This document shows positions 1 to 9,022 of a stretch of DNA of 64,000 nucleotides, piece after piece; the stretch's first letter is position 1; each line of letters begins with the position of its first letter. Origin of the DNA: Hyphomicrobium sulfonivorans (GTDB taxonomy: Bacteria > Pseudomonadota > Alphaproteobacteria > Rhizobiales > Hyphomicrobiaceae); assembly GCF_013306565.1 (NCBI RefSeq), contig NZ_PZPO01000001.1, positions 620,001 to 684,000 on the forward strand. Reading direction: 5' to 3'. The position numbers were made by a program, and so were the translations under genes. The notes under the pieces are model-generated. The model searched no databases. It saw only the letters and a list, made by a program, of their open reading frames with translations, and was not told the DNA's origin.

Positions 1-1205
1 CCAGCGGCGAGATCGTCGCCCACGTGGGTTCGGCCGGATATCTGGATGGCACACGGGCTGGTGCTATTGATATGGTCAGCGCCGTGCGTTCACCGGGTTC
101 GACGTTGAAGCCGTTTATTTATGGCCTCGCATTTGAAGCCGGGCTTGCCCATCCCGAGACACTGATTGAAGACCGCCCGGTGCGTTTCGGCTCCTACGCG
201 CCCAAGAATTTCGACGAAGATTTTCACGGCACCGTCACCATCCGCCACGCGCTGTCGCAATCGCTGAACATTCCGGCGGTGAAGGTGCTGGCCGCTGTTG
301 GCCCCGGCAAACTGGCCGGACGGTTCCGCAAGGTTGGCGCCGAAACGGTATTCCCCGACGCAACGCAACCGACGCTGGCTATGGCACTCGGTGGCGTTGG
401 CCTGACCTTGCGCGACGTTGCAACGCTTTACACGGGGCTGGCGCGGGGCGGCGATGTTATCCAGCTGACGCATCGGCGCGCCGACGCGGAAGCTGCTGCC
501 AAGGCATTGCTTCACGGGAAACAGCGCAAGCATGAAACGCTGCTGTCACCGGTTGCGACCTGGTATGTGAGCGACATTCTGAAGGATGCGCCGCCGCCAT
601 TGAATGCGCGTGCGGGTCGTTTCGCCTACAAAACCGGTACATCCTACGGCTATCGCGACGCCTGGGCTGTTGGCTATGATGGCAAGTATACCATCGCGGT
701 GTGGGTGGGCCGCCCCGATGCCGCATCGACGCCGGGCCTTACCGGCCGCCTTGCAGCCGCGCCCATTCTGTTTGATGCCTTCGCTCGCATCGGCGAAAAA
801 CGCGTGCCGCTTGCGGGCGCACCGGCCGGCGCGTTGCGCGTTTCGGGATCGGATCTGCCACCACCACTGAAGCGCTTCCGCGAGGGCGGCGCCGAGACGG
901 TGCAAGGCCCGTTTCTGGAGCCGCGCGTTGTGATCTCTTATCCGCCGGACCGATCCGAGGTTGAGACCGAGAGCGAGGATGCGCTGCTGCTTAAAGCCAG
1001 CGGCGGCGTGCTGCCGCTGACGTGGCTGGTGAACGGCGCGCCGATTGAATCCGATCCGCGCACACGCGAGGTGATCTGGCAGCCCGATGGCGATGGCTTC
1101 GTCAGGCTGTCGGTGGTGGATGCGAAGGGCCGCGTTGATCGCGTCACAGTGCGCCTCAAATCACCCGAAATGGCGGCCGTTTTTCTGCCCGACCACGGGG
1201 AATGA
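1..1205 (+). CDS. pbpC: Penicillin-binding protein 1C, C-terminal part (5' end outside window)
   Basis: This is the 3' part of a bifunctional peptidoglycan glycosyltransferase/transpeptidase; the reading frame is open back to base 3, so the N-terminal glycosyltransferase domain lies upstream of the window. The visible part is the transpeptidase: the active-site SxxK is in 'SPGSTLKPF' (about bases 88-114), the SxN motif is in 'SQSLNIP', and the KTG triad is in 'YKTGTSYGYRDAW'. After the catalytic domain comes a beta-rich tail of about 100 residues matching the PBP1C C-terminal domain (BiPBP_C type). PBP1C cross-links murein in the periplasm and is anchored by an N-terminal membrane helix not seen here. 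The partner alpha-2-macroglobulin gene that often precedes pbpC would lie off the window. The identity is secure; the true length cannot be judged. Confidence 0.93.
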   Translation, partial: SGEIVAHVGSAGYLDGTRAGAIDMVSAVRSPGSTLKPFIYGLAFEAGLAHPETLIEDRPVRFGSYAPKNFDEDFHGTVTIRHALSQSLNIPAVKVLAAVGPGKLAGRFRKVGAETVFPDATQPTLAMALGGVGLTLRDVATLYTGLARGGDVIQLTHRRADAEAAAKALLHGKQRKHETLLSPVATWYVSDILKDAPPPLNARAGRFAYKTGTSYGYRDAWAVGYDGKYTIAVWVGRPDAASTPGLTGRLAAAPILFDAFARIGEKRVPLAGAPAGALRVSGSDLPPPLKRFREGGAETVQGPFLEPRVVISYPPDRSEVETESEDALLLKASGGVLPLTWLVNGAPIESDPRTREVIWQPDGDGFVRLSVVDAKGRVDRVTVRLKSPEMAAVFLPDHGE

Positions 1206-1362
1206 AGCATGAGGCCGCGCAGGCCTGCTATGGTTTGCACTCGCGTCCCACGCGCAATGCTGCAAAAGCACAGCACCAGCGGCGATTTATGTGTTGGAAA
1301 ACCGGTTTCCACCTCAACGCAAGCGCTTTAGGCTGCCGCTATAGATACAGCGAACCCATGCG

Positions 1363-2430
1363 ATGATGCCACGACTGATACCGGCCGCTCTCTTTGCCGT
1401 TGCGGCATTGCTTTCCGGCTGCGGTGAGCAGCCCGCCGACACCCTGCCTGCGCTCGGCGCCCAGCGCGATACAACCTCCGTGTCCGGAATTTCGTCCGGC
1501 GCATACATGGCGGGGCAGTTTCAGTTCGCGCACGGCAAGGATGTCATCGGCGCTGGCATCATCGCGGGCGGACCATACGGTTGCTCGCAAAGCGTATTCG
1601 CCGACCTCATTCCCGGCCCGGGCATGGCGCTGCTGAACCTGAACAAGGCCATCAACGGCTGCATGCTGAATGCGCTGCAGGCCTTTGGCGTTCCAGACCC
1701 GGAGCTGTTGGCGCAGCGTGCCGAACGCCTTGCCGAGAAGGGCCGCATCGATCCGATCAGCGCGACGCAATCGGACCGCATCTATTTGTTCTCGGGCAAG
1801 AATGACAGCACCGTTGTGCCCGCGATTGTCGAGGCCGCGAACAGGTTCTATGCGGAAATCGGCGTGCCCAAGGAACAGATCGAGTTCGTTGGCGACATGC
1901 CGGCGGGGCATGCGTTTGTCACCGTCGATCGTGGCGCAGCGTGCGATTACACCGGCAAGCCGTACATCGTCGATTGCGACTACGATCAGGCCGGCGCGCT
2001 GCTGCGGCACATCTATGGTGCGCTGAATGCACCTGCTGCCGACATCACCGGACGCTTTCTGCTGTTCGATCAGGAGCGTTTCACCGACGATCTTTCCAAC
2101 CACGGCATGGACGATGAAGGCCTCGCCTACATACCTAAGAGCTGTGAAGGCGATGCGGCGTGCCGGGTGCACATAGCCTTCCACGGCTGCGGCCAGAACC
2201 GGACCTTTGTCGGCGATACGTTCGCGCGCGATTCCGGCTTCGCCCGTTGGGCCGATACCAATAATCTGATCATCCTGTTTCCGCAGACGAGCGCATCGCC
2301 GCTGAACCCGCAGGGGTGTTGGGACTGGTGGGGCTTCACCGGATCGGACTATCTGACCCGCGACGCGCCGCAGATCACGGCTGTGTACCGGATGCTGGAG
2401 CGCCTTGCGTCGCCGCAGCCTTCGTCCTGA
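1363..2430 (+). CDS. Poly(3-hydroxybutyrate) depolymerase-family lipoprotein
   Basis: A secreted or periplasmic esterase of the PHB depolymerase family (alpha/beta hydrolase), 355 aa. The N-terminus is a lipoprotein signal ending in the lipobox 'LLSGC' with Cys20 as the likely lipidated residue. The nucleophile is Ser44 in 'GISSG'. A candidate acid is the Asp of 'SGKNDSTV' and a candidate His is in 'PAGHAF'. The second half carries 'HGCGQN' and 'LIILFPQ', typical of this family. It probably hydrolyses PHB or short hydroxyalkanoate oligomers outside the cytoplasm; the real substrate cannot be read from sequence. Two ATGs are adjacent (1363 and 1366) and either may start it. It stands alone, with 157 bases between pbpC and its start and no neighbouring pha genes. 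A lipid-anchored PHB depolymerase-like enzyme is somewhat unusual. Confidence 0.8.
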   Translation: MMPRLIPAALFAVAALLSGCGEQPADTLPALGAQRDTTSVSGISSGAYMAGQFQFAHGKDVIGAGIIAGGPYGCSQSVFADLIPGPGMALLNLNKAINGCMLNALQAFGVPDPELLAQRAERLAEKGRIDPISATQSDRIYLFSGKNDSTVVPAIVEAANRFYAEIGVPKEQIEFVGDMPAGHAFVTVDRGAACDYTGKPYIVDCDYDQAGALLRHIYGALNAPAADITGRFLLFDQERFTDDLSNHGMDDEGLAYIPKSCEGDAACRVHIAFHGCGQNRTFVGDTFARDSGFARWADTNNLIILFPQTSASPLNPQGCWDWWGFTGSDYLTRDAPQITAVYRMLERLASPQPSS

Positions 2431-2573
2431 GGCAGATCGGCCCCGACGCGGCAACGGAGCACACCGCCTGCACAAGCGGGCGATTGGCGCGGGGGCGGCG
2501 CTCGCCTAGGTTGGGCATGGACGGATAATCGGCTGCGCCGTACAACCGCTGGCGATACGCAGTCGGAAGAATA

Positions 2574-3551
2574 ATGGGGGAACAGCCGGTGACACAGCTA
2601 CTTTCAATCGGCTGGGCAGCTCAAACGTCGGCCCAGGCAGGCCGCCGCACGCCAGACCGCCGCCTGATCGACATGATGGCGGCCATCGCTGCCGGTGTTC
2701 TGATCACGGGGCAGACCGCCGCCGGTATATTCGAGCAGGCGCAGCTGGACGGCGAGCAGTCGGCGACGGAAATCAGCAACGGTGACGGGACTGCGCAGCA
2801 CATCGGCCGCGAGACGATGCTGGGCGCCTATAGCGGCGCGCCGTACACTTATCCGAGCCCGGTTCGCATCGAGATCCCCTCCGAGCAGCCGACCGACTTC
2901 ACCATCGACAAGGTGGACTGGTTCACACTGCCGTTCAAAAGCCCGATCTATTACGGCGCGCGCGTGACGCAGTGGTTCACCGGTGGCATTGCCGGCGGTG
3001 GGGTGGATTTCATCCACTCGAAGGCGCTTGCGCCGCTGAACGACGAGGCCAGTTTTTCCGGCACGCTGAACGGCGAGGAACTGCCCGCGCGGACGCGCAT
3101 CGGCGACATCGTCAGCAAGCTTGAGTTCTCGCACGGCCACAACATGCTGCTGCTGACCGGGTTTGTGCGGTTGCCGAGTATTGGTCCGCGCATCAGTCCG
3201 TACGTGGGGCTGGGTGGCGGCGCGCTGCTGCCGCATACGGAATTCGAGCTGGCGCAGAACCCGCGTCCGCGAACGTATGAATATAACTACGCCGGGCCTG
3301 CCGGACAGGCGCTGTTCGGCTTCGAGTTCCGGCTGTCGAAGGTTTCGTTCTTCCTCGAATACAAGTTCACGTTCGCCGACTATGAGGCGCCGCTGAGCGA
3401 AGAGGAAGGCAGCTGGCTGCCGCTGGATCTGTGGCGGCAGGCGCAGCGCTGGCTTGCGGGGCAGCAGCCCGCCGGTGGCCACATCACGACGCAGGTGGTG
3501 AGCCATCAGGTTGTCGGCGGCCTGCAGGTGCGCATCGCACCGGTGCGGTAA
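2574..3551 (+). CDS. Outer-membrane beta-barrel protein, LpxQ-like (lipid A oxidase family)
   Basis: A predicted outer-membrane beta-barrel of 325 aa. The central and C-terminal parts alternate hydrophobic and polar residues in strands ('GARVTQWF', 'GVDFIHSKAL', 'PYVGLGGGAL', 'FFLEYKFTF'). The combination 'YYGARVT..GVDF.HSKA..LEFSHGHN' resembles the family annotated as lipid A oxidase (LpxQ) in rhizobia, which oxidises the proximal glucosamine of lipid A. A hydrophobic signal-like segment lies at about residues 34-50. The start at 2574 is preceded by a good ribosome binding site (GGAAG, 6 nt away). An alternative ATG at 2673 would give a more conventional signal peptide. The gene is followed after 12 nt by a palindromic repeat and then by a convergent gene. 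Function is inferred from family resemblance; a generic porin-like barrel is the alternative. Confidence 0.6.
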   Translation: MGEQPVTQLLSIGWAAQTSAQAGRRTPDRRLIDMMAAIAAGVLITGQTAAGIFEQAQLDGEQSATEISNGDGTAQHIGRETMLGAYSGAPYTYPSPVRIEIPSEQPTDFTIDKVDWFTLPFKSPIYYGARVTQWFTGGIAGGGVDFIHSKALAPLNDEASFSGTLNGEELPARTRIGDIVSKLEFSHGHNMLLLTGFVRLPSIGPRISPYVGLGGGALLPHTEFELAQNPRPRTYEYNYAGPAGQALFGFEFRLSKVSFFLEYKFTFADYEAPLSEEEGSWLPLDLWRQAQRWLAGQQPAGGHITTQVVSHQVVGGLQVRIAPVR

Positions 3552-3561
3552 GAGATTGCTT

Positions 3562-3603
3562 TTGCACCGGCGACTCCGCTGCGCGGAGCCGGCCGCCGGT
3601 GCA
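3562..3603 (+). repeat. Gene-end palindromic element, copy A
   Basis: An imperfect double palindrome 12 nt after the stop of the LpxQ-like gene, in the same orientation. The outer arms are GCACCGGCG (3564-3572) and CGCCGGTGC (3594-3602). The inner hairpin is CTCCG/CGGAG (3574-3588). Between inner hairpin and right arm is the conserved CCGGC-type linker. It is preceded by TTTT. It shares its layout with copies at 11176, 12554, 30336-30480 and 32063. Confidence 0.8.
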
Positions 3604-3617
3604 GGGAAACACTCTGA

Positions 3618-6335
3618 TTAGAAGCGGCGCAGCAGACGCTCGTAATAATCGAGCTCGTCGGTTGGACGGGCGGGCTGCGCTAGGCGACGGCGCAGCTCCT
3701 CGAGGATGGCGCGGGCACGCTGCATGTCGATTTCGTCCGGAACCTTCACCGAGTTGCCAGCATCGGGGCCGTTGAAGCGCTGCGGACGACCCAGCGGATC
3801 GCGTGACTGCTCGCCGTTCTGGCCGTAACGGGCCTGGCCTTCCTTGGCCATGCTTTCAGCCATGCGTTGCGCGCCCTGGCGCATCTGGTCGAGCGCTTCG
3901 GACTGATCCTGGATCGCGGTGTCGTTGCGGCCTTCTTCCAGCGAATTGCGCGCGTTCTCCATCGCCTCGCGCGCCCGGTTGAACTCTTCCGAGCCCGAGC
4001 CCATCGCACCGAGTTCCTGCCCGAGCCGCTCCAGATCCTGCTTCAGCGCTTCCTGCTGGTCGCTCAGGCTGCCGCGCCCCTGCTGCTGGCCCTGTTGGCC
4101 TTGCATGCCCTCACCTTGCATGCCTTGGCCCTGCTCACCGAACTGCTGCTGGCCTTGCGACCCCTGCTGTCCCTGACCTTGACCCTGCTGCCCACCGGGC
4201 TGCTGGCCCGGCTGTTGACCGCGTTGCTGACCTTGCTGCTGGCCGCCCTGCTGCTGACCCTGCTGGCTCTCCTGCCCTTGCTGGCCCTGCTGCTGCTGAC
4301 GGCGATCACCGCGCTTCTCGCGATAGGTCTCATCCATCAGACGCTGCTGACGGCCGATCAGGTCGCCCAGCTCATTCATTTTCTGCTGCATCTGCTGGCC
4401 GCGCTCGGCCTGCTGCTGCGAGCCCTGGCCAGACTGCAAACGCTCAAGCAGATCGCGCAACTGCGCCATCGCCTGCTCGGCCTGCTCGCGCGAGCCGGAT
4501 TTCATCTGCTCCTGCAGATCCTTCAACATCTGCTCCAGATCCTGCTGGCTCAGTTGCTGGTTCTGCTGATCCATGCCTTCCGGCGGAGCCTGGTTCTGTG
4601 CGTTCTTGGTGAGCTGCTCGACATACTTCGACAGCGCCTCGCGCAGCTCCTGCATCAGCTGGTCGATCTCGGAATCCGACGCGCCGTTCTCCAGCGCTTC
4701 GGCCAGCTTATCCTGCGCGTCGCGGAGCTGCTTTTCAGCCTCCGAAAGATCGCCGTCCTCGATGCGCAGCGCCAGATCCCACATGCCGTCGACGACGCTC
4801 TTCAGGCCTTCGCGCGAGGTGTTGCGCTCAAGCCCGCGGCTGGCAGCGCGCAGGCCCAGATAAACGGCGGTTGAATCGATGAAGCCATCGGGTTCAAGCG
4901 TCAGCGCATCGAGCGCTCGCTTGGCCAGCGGTGCATAGCGCGGATCGTCCATCAGCTTGGCGCGCTGCTCAACGACGGCGCGGGCCAGCGGCTTGGTGAA
5001 GGTGCGCTGCGGCAGCACGATCTTCATCGGCACCGCTTTGCCGACATTGCCGGCGACGTCCTTCGCCTCAAGCGTCATGATGACTTCACGACCGGCAAAG
5101 GGATGCGGCGCGAAATCGATGTAGGTCTGCGCTTCCTTCTGCGGCGCGCGCGGCAGGCGCAGCGTTATCTCGGGCGGGCGTTCGTATGGCGGACGCGGGC
5201 CTTTCAAAACCTCGGGCGTAGTCCAGTCGAACTCAGGCCCGCGCGGCTTTGCGTTTTCCGCATCCCGATCGCGCCTCACCTCGGCACCCGCCGAAGCGAC
5301 GCCGTAATCATCCTCGACCGAATAGGTGAGCTTCATCGCGCCACGACGCGTCCGCTCCGGCGCCTTGGTGACGGCGATGACCGGCGGCTTGTCCGGTTTC
5401 ACGTAAAACGCCCAGCGCGCCAGCTCCGAACCGCCCGACAGCACGCGAACTTCAGCCGAGTTCAGCAGCTCATAGCGGATCTCGGAAATGTCGGCGCGCG
5501 CAGCGGTAGACTGTCCGGCCTCCGGCGCCTTGGCTTCGACGAGCTGCTTCTCCGCCGAGCCCTCGGCAAAAACCTCCAGCGACGGCGCGCCGAGCCCTTT
5601 GCCCGATGTGCGCACGATCAGCACGCTGCGCTCCGGCACCTCGACCAGCTTCGGCTGATCATCCGAAGGAGCGGCGGGACCACGGGCGCCATCGGCAAGC
5701 ATGATGGGCGGGCGGGCCGTATAGCCGGGCGGCGCAACCCATGCATCTAGGCGGGCTTCGGCCAGCGCGACAGCGGAATTGAAACGGAATGCGGAGCGCA
5801 GACGGTCCGCCGCGCTGTCACCCACCAATGAGAACAGCGCTACGACGCCAAGGATGAGCAGGCCGCGCAGTGCGATTGGATCCTGACGGTCGGCGCGCGG
5901 TTGCGGCGGCCCAACCTTCAGCCGCGCCAGTGCAGCCGCGAGCCGCGCGCGGTGCGCCTGCCAGATGGCTGCCGTGCGCGGATCGTCGGCATTGGCGGTG
6001 ACGGTATCCTCATAGGACGAGGCCGGCCGGTGCGGCACGCCGGAAACGCGCTCAATGCGGCGCACGGCTTCATCGCGCGGCGGAAACGGCGTGCGCAGAA
6101 TGTGGAACAACGCGCCGACACCGGCGACGCCGAACAGCGCCAGCACGGCATAATGGACGGTGTCGGAAAGCAGCGGCCACAGGCCGGCGAGCGACACCAG
6201 CAGGAACAGGCCGACGAGGCCGAGGATGAGCCAGACGCGCGGCCACAACCGCTCAAAATAGAGCGCCCAGCGGCTGGCGCGGACCTTGCGCGCAAATTTT
6301 GCGTCGACCGGGGAGGCGGCCTTGGTATCCGACAT
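3618..6335 (-). CDS. TIGR02302 family protein, Gln-rich membrane protein
   Basis: A 905-aa protein of the alphaproteobacterial TIGR02302/DUF4175 family, of unknown function. The first about 180 residues hold membrane helices (about 38-56, 60-80 and 160-175). A periplasmic beta-rich middle part follows, then a helical region. A striking low-complexity stretch of Gln and Gly runs at about residues 590-770 (bases about 4020-4570 on the complement). The C-terminus returns to ordinary composition with 'RARAILEELRRRLAQ'. In related genomes this gene lies downstream of lysA, as here (118 nt gap, same strand), so it is probably in the argH-lptM-lysA transcription unit. The repetitive DNA encodes long antisense open frames, which I treat as shadows. 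The family assignment is firm; no biochemical role can be stated. Confidence 0.9.
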   Translation of the reverse strand: MSDTKAASPVDAKFARKVRASRWALYFERLWPRVWLILGLVGLFLLVSLAGLWPLLSDTVHYAVLALFGVAGVGALFHILRTPFPPRDEAVRRIERVSGVPHRPASSYEDTVTANADDPRTAAIWQAHRARLAAALARLKVGPPQPRADRQDPIALRGLLILGVVALFSLVGDSAADRLRSAFRFNSAVALAEARLDAWVAPPGYTARPPIMLADGARGPAAPSDDQPKLVEVPERSVLIVRTSGKGLGAPSLEVFAEGSAEKQLVEAKAPEAGQSTAARADISEIRYELLNSAEVRVLSGGSELARWAFYVKPDKPPVIAVTKAPERTRRGAMKLTYSVEDDYGVASAGAEVRRDRDAENAKPRGPEFDWTTPEVLKGPRPPYERPPEITLRLPRAPQKEAQTYIDFAPHPFAGREVIMTLEAKDVAGNVGKAVPMKIVLPQRTFTKPLARAVVEQRAKLMDDPRYAPLAKRALDALTLEPDGFIDSTAVYLGLRAASRGLERNTSREGLKSVVDGMWDLALRIEDGDLSEAEKQLRDAQDKLAEALENGASDSEIDQLMQELREALSKYVEQLTKNAQNQAPPEGMDQQNQQLSQQDLEQMLKDLQEQMKSGSREQAEQAMAQLRDLLERLQSGQGSQQQAERGQQMQQKMNELGDLIGRQQRLMDETYREKRGDRRQQQQGQQGQESQQGQQQGGQQQGQQRGQQPGQQPGGQQGQGQGQQGSQGQQQFGEQGQGMQGEGMQGQQGQQQGRGSLSDQQEALKQDLERLGQELGAMGSGSEEFNRAREAMENARNSLEEGRNDTAIQDQSEALDQMRQGAQRMAESMAKEGQARYGQNGEQSRDPLGRPQRFNGPDAGNSVKVPDEIDMQRARAILEELRRRLAQPARPTDELDYYERLLRRF

Positions 6336-6453
6336 GGCCTGACGATAGCCGGAACTGCGGCCGTGGCCTAGCGGGCGCGTGCGGCCAGCATGATTAAACT
6401 TTCGTCATTCTGGGGACGACAGGACCGGATGAACTGTGGTCGTCCGTTGCGAT

Positions 6454-7722
6454 TTAACCCAGCCAATCCGGCAGCTTATCCAGCCCGATGAGCTGCTCGA
6501 TGCCGAAGCGCGGGCGCACCACGGCATAGGCATCACCGTGCACCAGAACCTCCGGCACCAGCGGGCGGGTATTGTAGCTGGAGGACATGACGGCACCATA
6601 GGCACCGGCCGTCATAACCGCGATGAGGTCACCGGAAGACAGCGGCGGCAGCTTGCGGTCCAGCGCCAGATAATCGCCGGTCTCGCAAACCGGGCCGACG
6701 ATGTCCTGCACCACCGGCGGCATCGAAAGCTTGTCTTCCTTCACCGGCCAGATCTCGTGCAGCGCCTCATAAAGCGTGGGGCGGATGAGGTCGTTCATGG
6801 CGGCGTCGACAACGGTGAAGGTTTTGTCGACGCCCTCCTTGCAGTAGACCACCTGCGTGACGAGCACGCCCGCATTGCCCGCGATGACCCGGCCCGGTTC
6901 CATCACGATCTTGAGGCCAAGCCCGGCCAGTTCTTCGCGCACGATCTGCGCATACGCCGACGGCGGCGGGGCAACCTCGCCCTCGGACACATACGGCACG
7001 CCGAGGCCGCCGCCGATGTCGAGGTGCTGCAGCTTGTGGCCATCGGCGATGAGTTGCTCGGCCATCTCGCGCATCAGGCGGAACGCGTTGCGGAACGGAT
7101 CGAGCTGCGTGATCTGGCTGCCGATGTGCATGTGGATGCCGGTGGCGGCGATGCCCGGCAGCTTGGCAGCCTCGGCGTAGAGTTCGCGTGCCTGCGCATA
7201 GGGAATGCCGAACTTGTTTTCCGCCTTTCCGGTGGAAATCTTGGCGTGGGTTTTGGCGTCGACATCGGGATTGACGCGCAGCGCGACGTGCGCGGTCTTG
7301 CCTAGCGCTGATGCCACCTCGCTAAGCGCGCGCAGCTCCGGCTCGCTTTCAACGTTGAAGCCGAGGATGCCAGCTTCGAGCGCGAACGCCATCTCGGACC
7401 GCGTTTTGCCGACGCCCGCGAAAATGATACGGGAGGCGGGGACGCCGACGGCGAGCGCGCGGCGCAGTTCGCCCTCGGACACGACATCCATGCCGGCGCC
7501 GAGACGGGCCAGCGTTGCCAGCACCGCCTGATTGGAGTTGGCTTTGACCGCAAAGCAGATGAGCGCGTCCTGACCGGCAAAGGCTTCGGTAAGCACTCGG
7601 TAGTGCCGTTCCAGCGTCGCGGTCGAATAGCAGTAGAACGGCGTGCCCACCTCTTCGGCGATCCGCGCCAGGCTGACGCCCTCGGCATGCAACACGCCGT
7701 CGCGATACTCGAAATGGTGCAT
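6454..7722 (-). CDS. lysA: Diaminopimelate decarboxylase
   Basis: PLP-dependent decarboxylase that converts meso-diaminopimelate to L-lysine, the last step of lysine synthesis, in the cytoplasm. The 422-aa length is normal. The PLP-binding lysine is Lys60 in 'CFAVKANSN'. The phosphate-binding glycines are in 'DIGGGLGVPY', the substrate contact region is 'EPGRVIAGNAG', and the C-terminal Tyr-containing segment is 'SGDLIAVMTAGAYGAVMSS'. The order argH, lptM, lysA, TIGR02302 is common in Hyphomicrobiales. Here a methyltransferase gene on the opposite strand separates lptM from lysA, so lysA must have its own promoter in the interval before 7944 or be read through that gene. It works with dapD and dapE at 13-17 kb in the succinylase branch. 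Confidence 0.97.
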   Translation of the reverse strand: MHHFEYRDGVLHAEGVSLARIAEEVGTPFYCYSTATLERHYRVLTEAFAGQDALICFAVKANSNQAVLATLARLGAGMDVVSEGELRRALAVGVPASRIIFAGVGKTRSEMAFALEAGILGFNVESEPELRALSEVASALGKTAHVALRVNPDVDAKTHAKISTGKAENKFGIPYAQARELYAEAAKLPGIAATGIHMHIGSQITQLDPFRNAFRLMREMAEQLIADGHKLQHLDIGGGLGVPYVSEGEVAPPPSAYAQIVREELAGLGLKIVMEPGRVIAGNAGVLVTQVVYCKEGVDKTFTVVDAAMNDLIRPTLYEALHEIWPVKEDKLSMPPVVQDIVGPVCETGDYLALDRKLPPLSSGDLIAVMTAGAYGAVMSSSYNTRPLVPEVLVHGDAYAVVRPRFGIEQLIGLDKLPDWLG

Positions 7723-7943
7723 GGCTGGATCTCTTGTTATGTAGCGGGCTGCACTAGACCGGGATTGCCTCGAACCTATCAGGGTACGCAGCGTGAATCA
7801 TCGGTCCCATCAAATGGTTAGAGCGGCGTCGCGGCTTGGTTGCACGCGATCGTGCTCTAGGGATTCGTCGCCGCTAATAGCGGCAGACGACGGGAGAATG
7901 CAATGGCGGGACGACGGACAGCGACAGTCGGCGGGCGGATTTG

Positions 7944-8627
7944 ATGCCGATAACGGGTGCCACACAGCCGCCGCCAACCGAAATCGCCGGGGTGCCGCTG
8001 AAGGTTTTCAGCTTCGAGATCGGTGGCCGGACGTGGAACGTCCATGCGGCGGAGGACCATGCATCGCTGCTGGCCGTCTCGGACGATTTCGTGGCGTTTC
8101 CGTTCGGGCTGCTGCTATGGGAAGCCGCCTGCGCGCTTGCCCAGGCGTTGACCGAGGATAAAGACGGCTTTGCGGGGCAGTCGGTGCTGGAGTTGGGCGC
8201 GGGCGTCGGCCTGCCGGGCATCGTCGCCCGTCATCTGGGGGCGGACCCGGTGCGGCAGACGGACCACATCTCCCAGGCGCTGGATCTGTGCCGGTTGAAT
8301 GCGGCGGCGAATGGGGTCAGCGGCATTGAGCTGGCGCTGGCCAACTGGGACGCCTGGAACGATAGCCGGAGCTACGACCTGATCATTGGCTCGGACGTGA
8401 TTTATGAGCGACAGGCCCATGCCCCGCTGGCAGCGATCCTGGAACGCAATCTGGCAGCGGGCGGCCGTGCCCTGTTTGCCGATCCGGGTCGGCAGGATAC
8501 GCCGCTGTTTAGACAGCAGATGATCGAGCGCGGCTGGCAGGTCAGCTCGACCGCCTATCCGGCGCTGTCGATGTTTCCGAGCGGGCCGGAAGTGGTGACT
8601 GTCGATATCATTGAAGTGCGCCGCTAG
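7944..8627 (+). CDS. Class I SAM-dependent methyltransferase (Methyltransf_16-like)
   Basis: A 227-aa Rossmann-fold methyltransferase. Motif I is 'VLELGAGVGLPGIVA' (about residues 79-93) and the post-motif acidic position is 'VRQTDHISQAL'. 'YDLIIGSDVIYE' matches motif IV of the lysine-methyltransferase-like family (PF10294), in which the [D/N]xx[Y/W]-type segment follows strand 4. The substrate is unknown; protein lysine methylation is only a family-level suggestion. TTG at 7941 directly precedes ATG at 7944, and I prefer the ATG. It lies on the + strand between lptM and lysA, both on the - strand, and ends convergent with lptM. This breaks the usual lptM-lysA adjacency and suggests a lineage-specific insertion. 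Confidence 0.78.
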   Translation: MPITGATQPPPTEIAGVPLKVFSFEIGGRTWNVHAAEDHASLLAVSDDFVAFPFGLLLWEAACALAQALTEDKDGFAGQSVLELGAGVGLPGIVARHLGADPVRQTDHISQALDLCRLNAAANGVSGIELALANWDAWNDSRSYDLIIGSDVIYERQAHAPLAAILERNLAAGGRALFADPGRQDTPLFRQQMIERGWQVSSTAYPALSMFPSGPEVVTVDIIEVRR

Positions 8628-8724
8628 AGCCACGGCCAGCTGCGCCGGTCAGGTGACGATCGGCGCGGCAAGGCCGTGCGCAACACGCAAGGCTGAGCGC
8701 AAAAAGCAGCGTTGAAATATAGGT

Positions 8725-8946
8725 TTAGCGCAGCAGAGGGTCGAGCACGAAGCCCTCGTGCGGCTTCTCCGGCGCGACTGACTCTGGCTGGGTACCTGCG
8801 GCTTCAGCCGAGCGGGCTGTGCCGGCAGCGGCGGCTGAAGGCGGCGGATCAAGCGAGCCACGGACACCGCAGCCGCCCAGCCCGAGGCACAGCCCGGCCG
8901 CCAGCAATGCGGCAAGCGTTGCCTTGGGTGTCATCGATACGCGCAT
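8725..8946 (-). CDS. lptM: LPS translocon maturation chaperone LptM-like lipoprotein
   Basis: A 73-aa outer-membrane lipoprotein. The signal peptide ends in 'GLGGC' and mature Cys is followed by 'GVRGSLDPPP', the short motif of the LptM (YifL) family. The C-terminal 'FVLDPLLR' is typical of the alphaproteobacterial forms. In E. coli LptM helps mature the LptD-LptE translocon; the same role here is inferred from family. I place the start at the ATG at 8946, with GGACAGG 8 nt upstream; a GTG at 8964 is also open. It lies 76 bases downstream of argH on the same strand, the usual neighbour, and is likely cotranscribed. The middle is Ala/Pro-rich and probably disordered. Confidence 0.85.
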   Translation of the reverse strand: MRVSMTPKATLAALLAAGLCLGLGGCGVRGSLDPPPSAAAAGTARSAEAAGTQPESVAPEKPHEGFVLDPLLR

Positions 8947-9022
8947 ATCCCCGACCTGTCCCACGCGGAAAGTTCAGCAGCTACGGGCCGCACCGATGGG
9001 GTGCAGCCACGCATTGCCTAAT

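Noticed and set aside
1339-2475. 378-codon open frame on the - strand
   Set aside because: Antisense to the PHB-depolymerase-like gene and rich in Arg/Gln as expected of a shadow.
3867-4874. Leu-rich 335-codon open frame on the + strand
   Set aside because: It is the antisense of the Gln-rich part of the TIGR02302 gene; poly-Gln codons read as Leu/Cys runs on the other strand.
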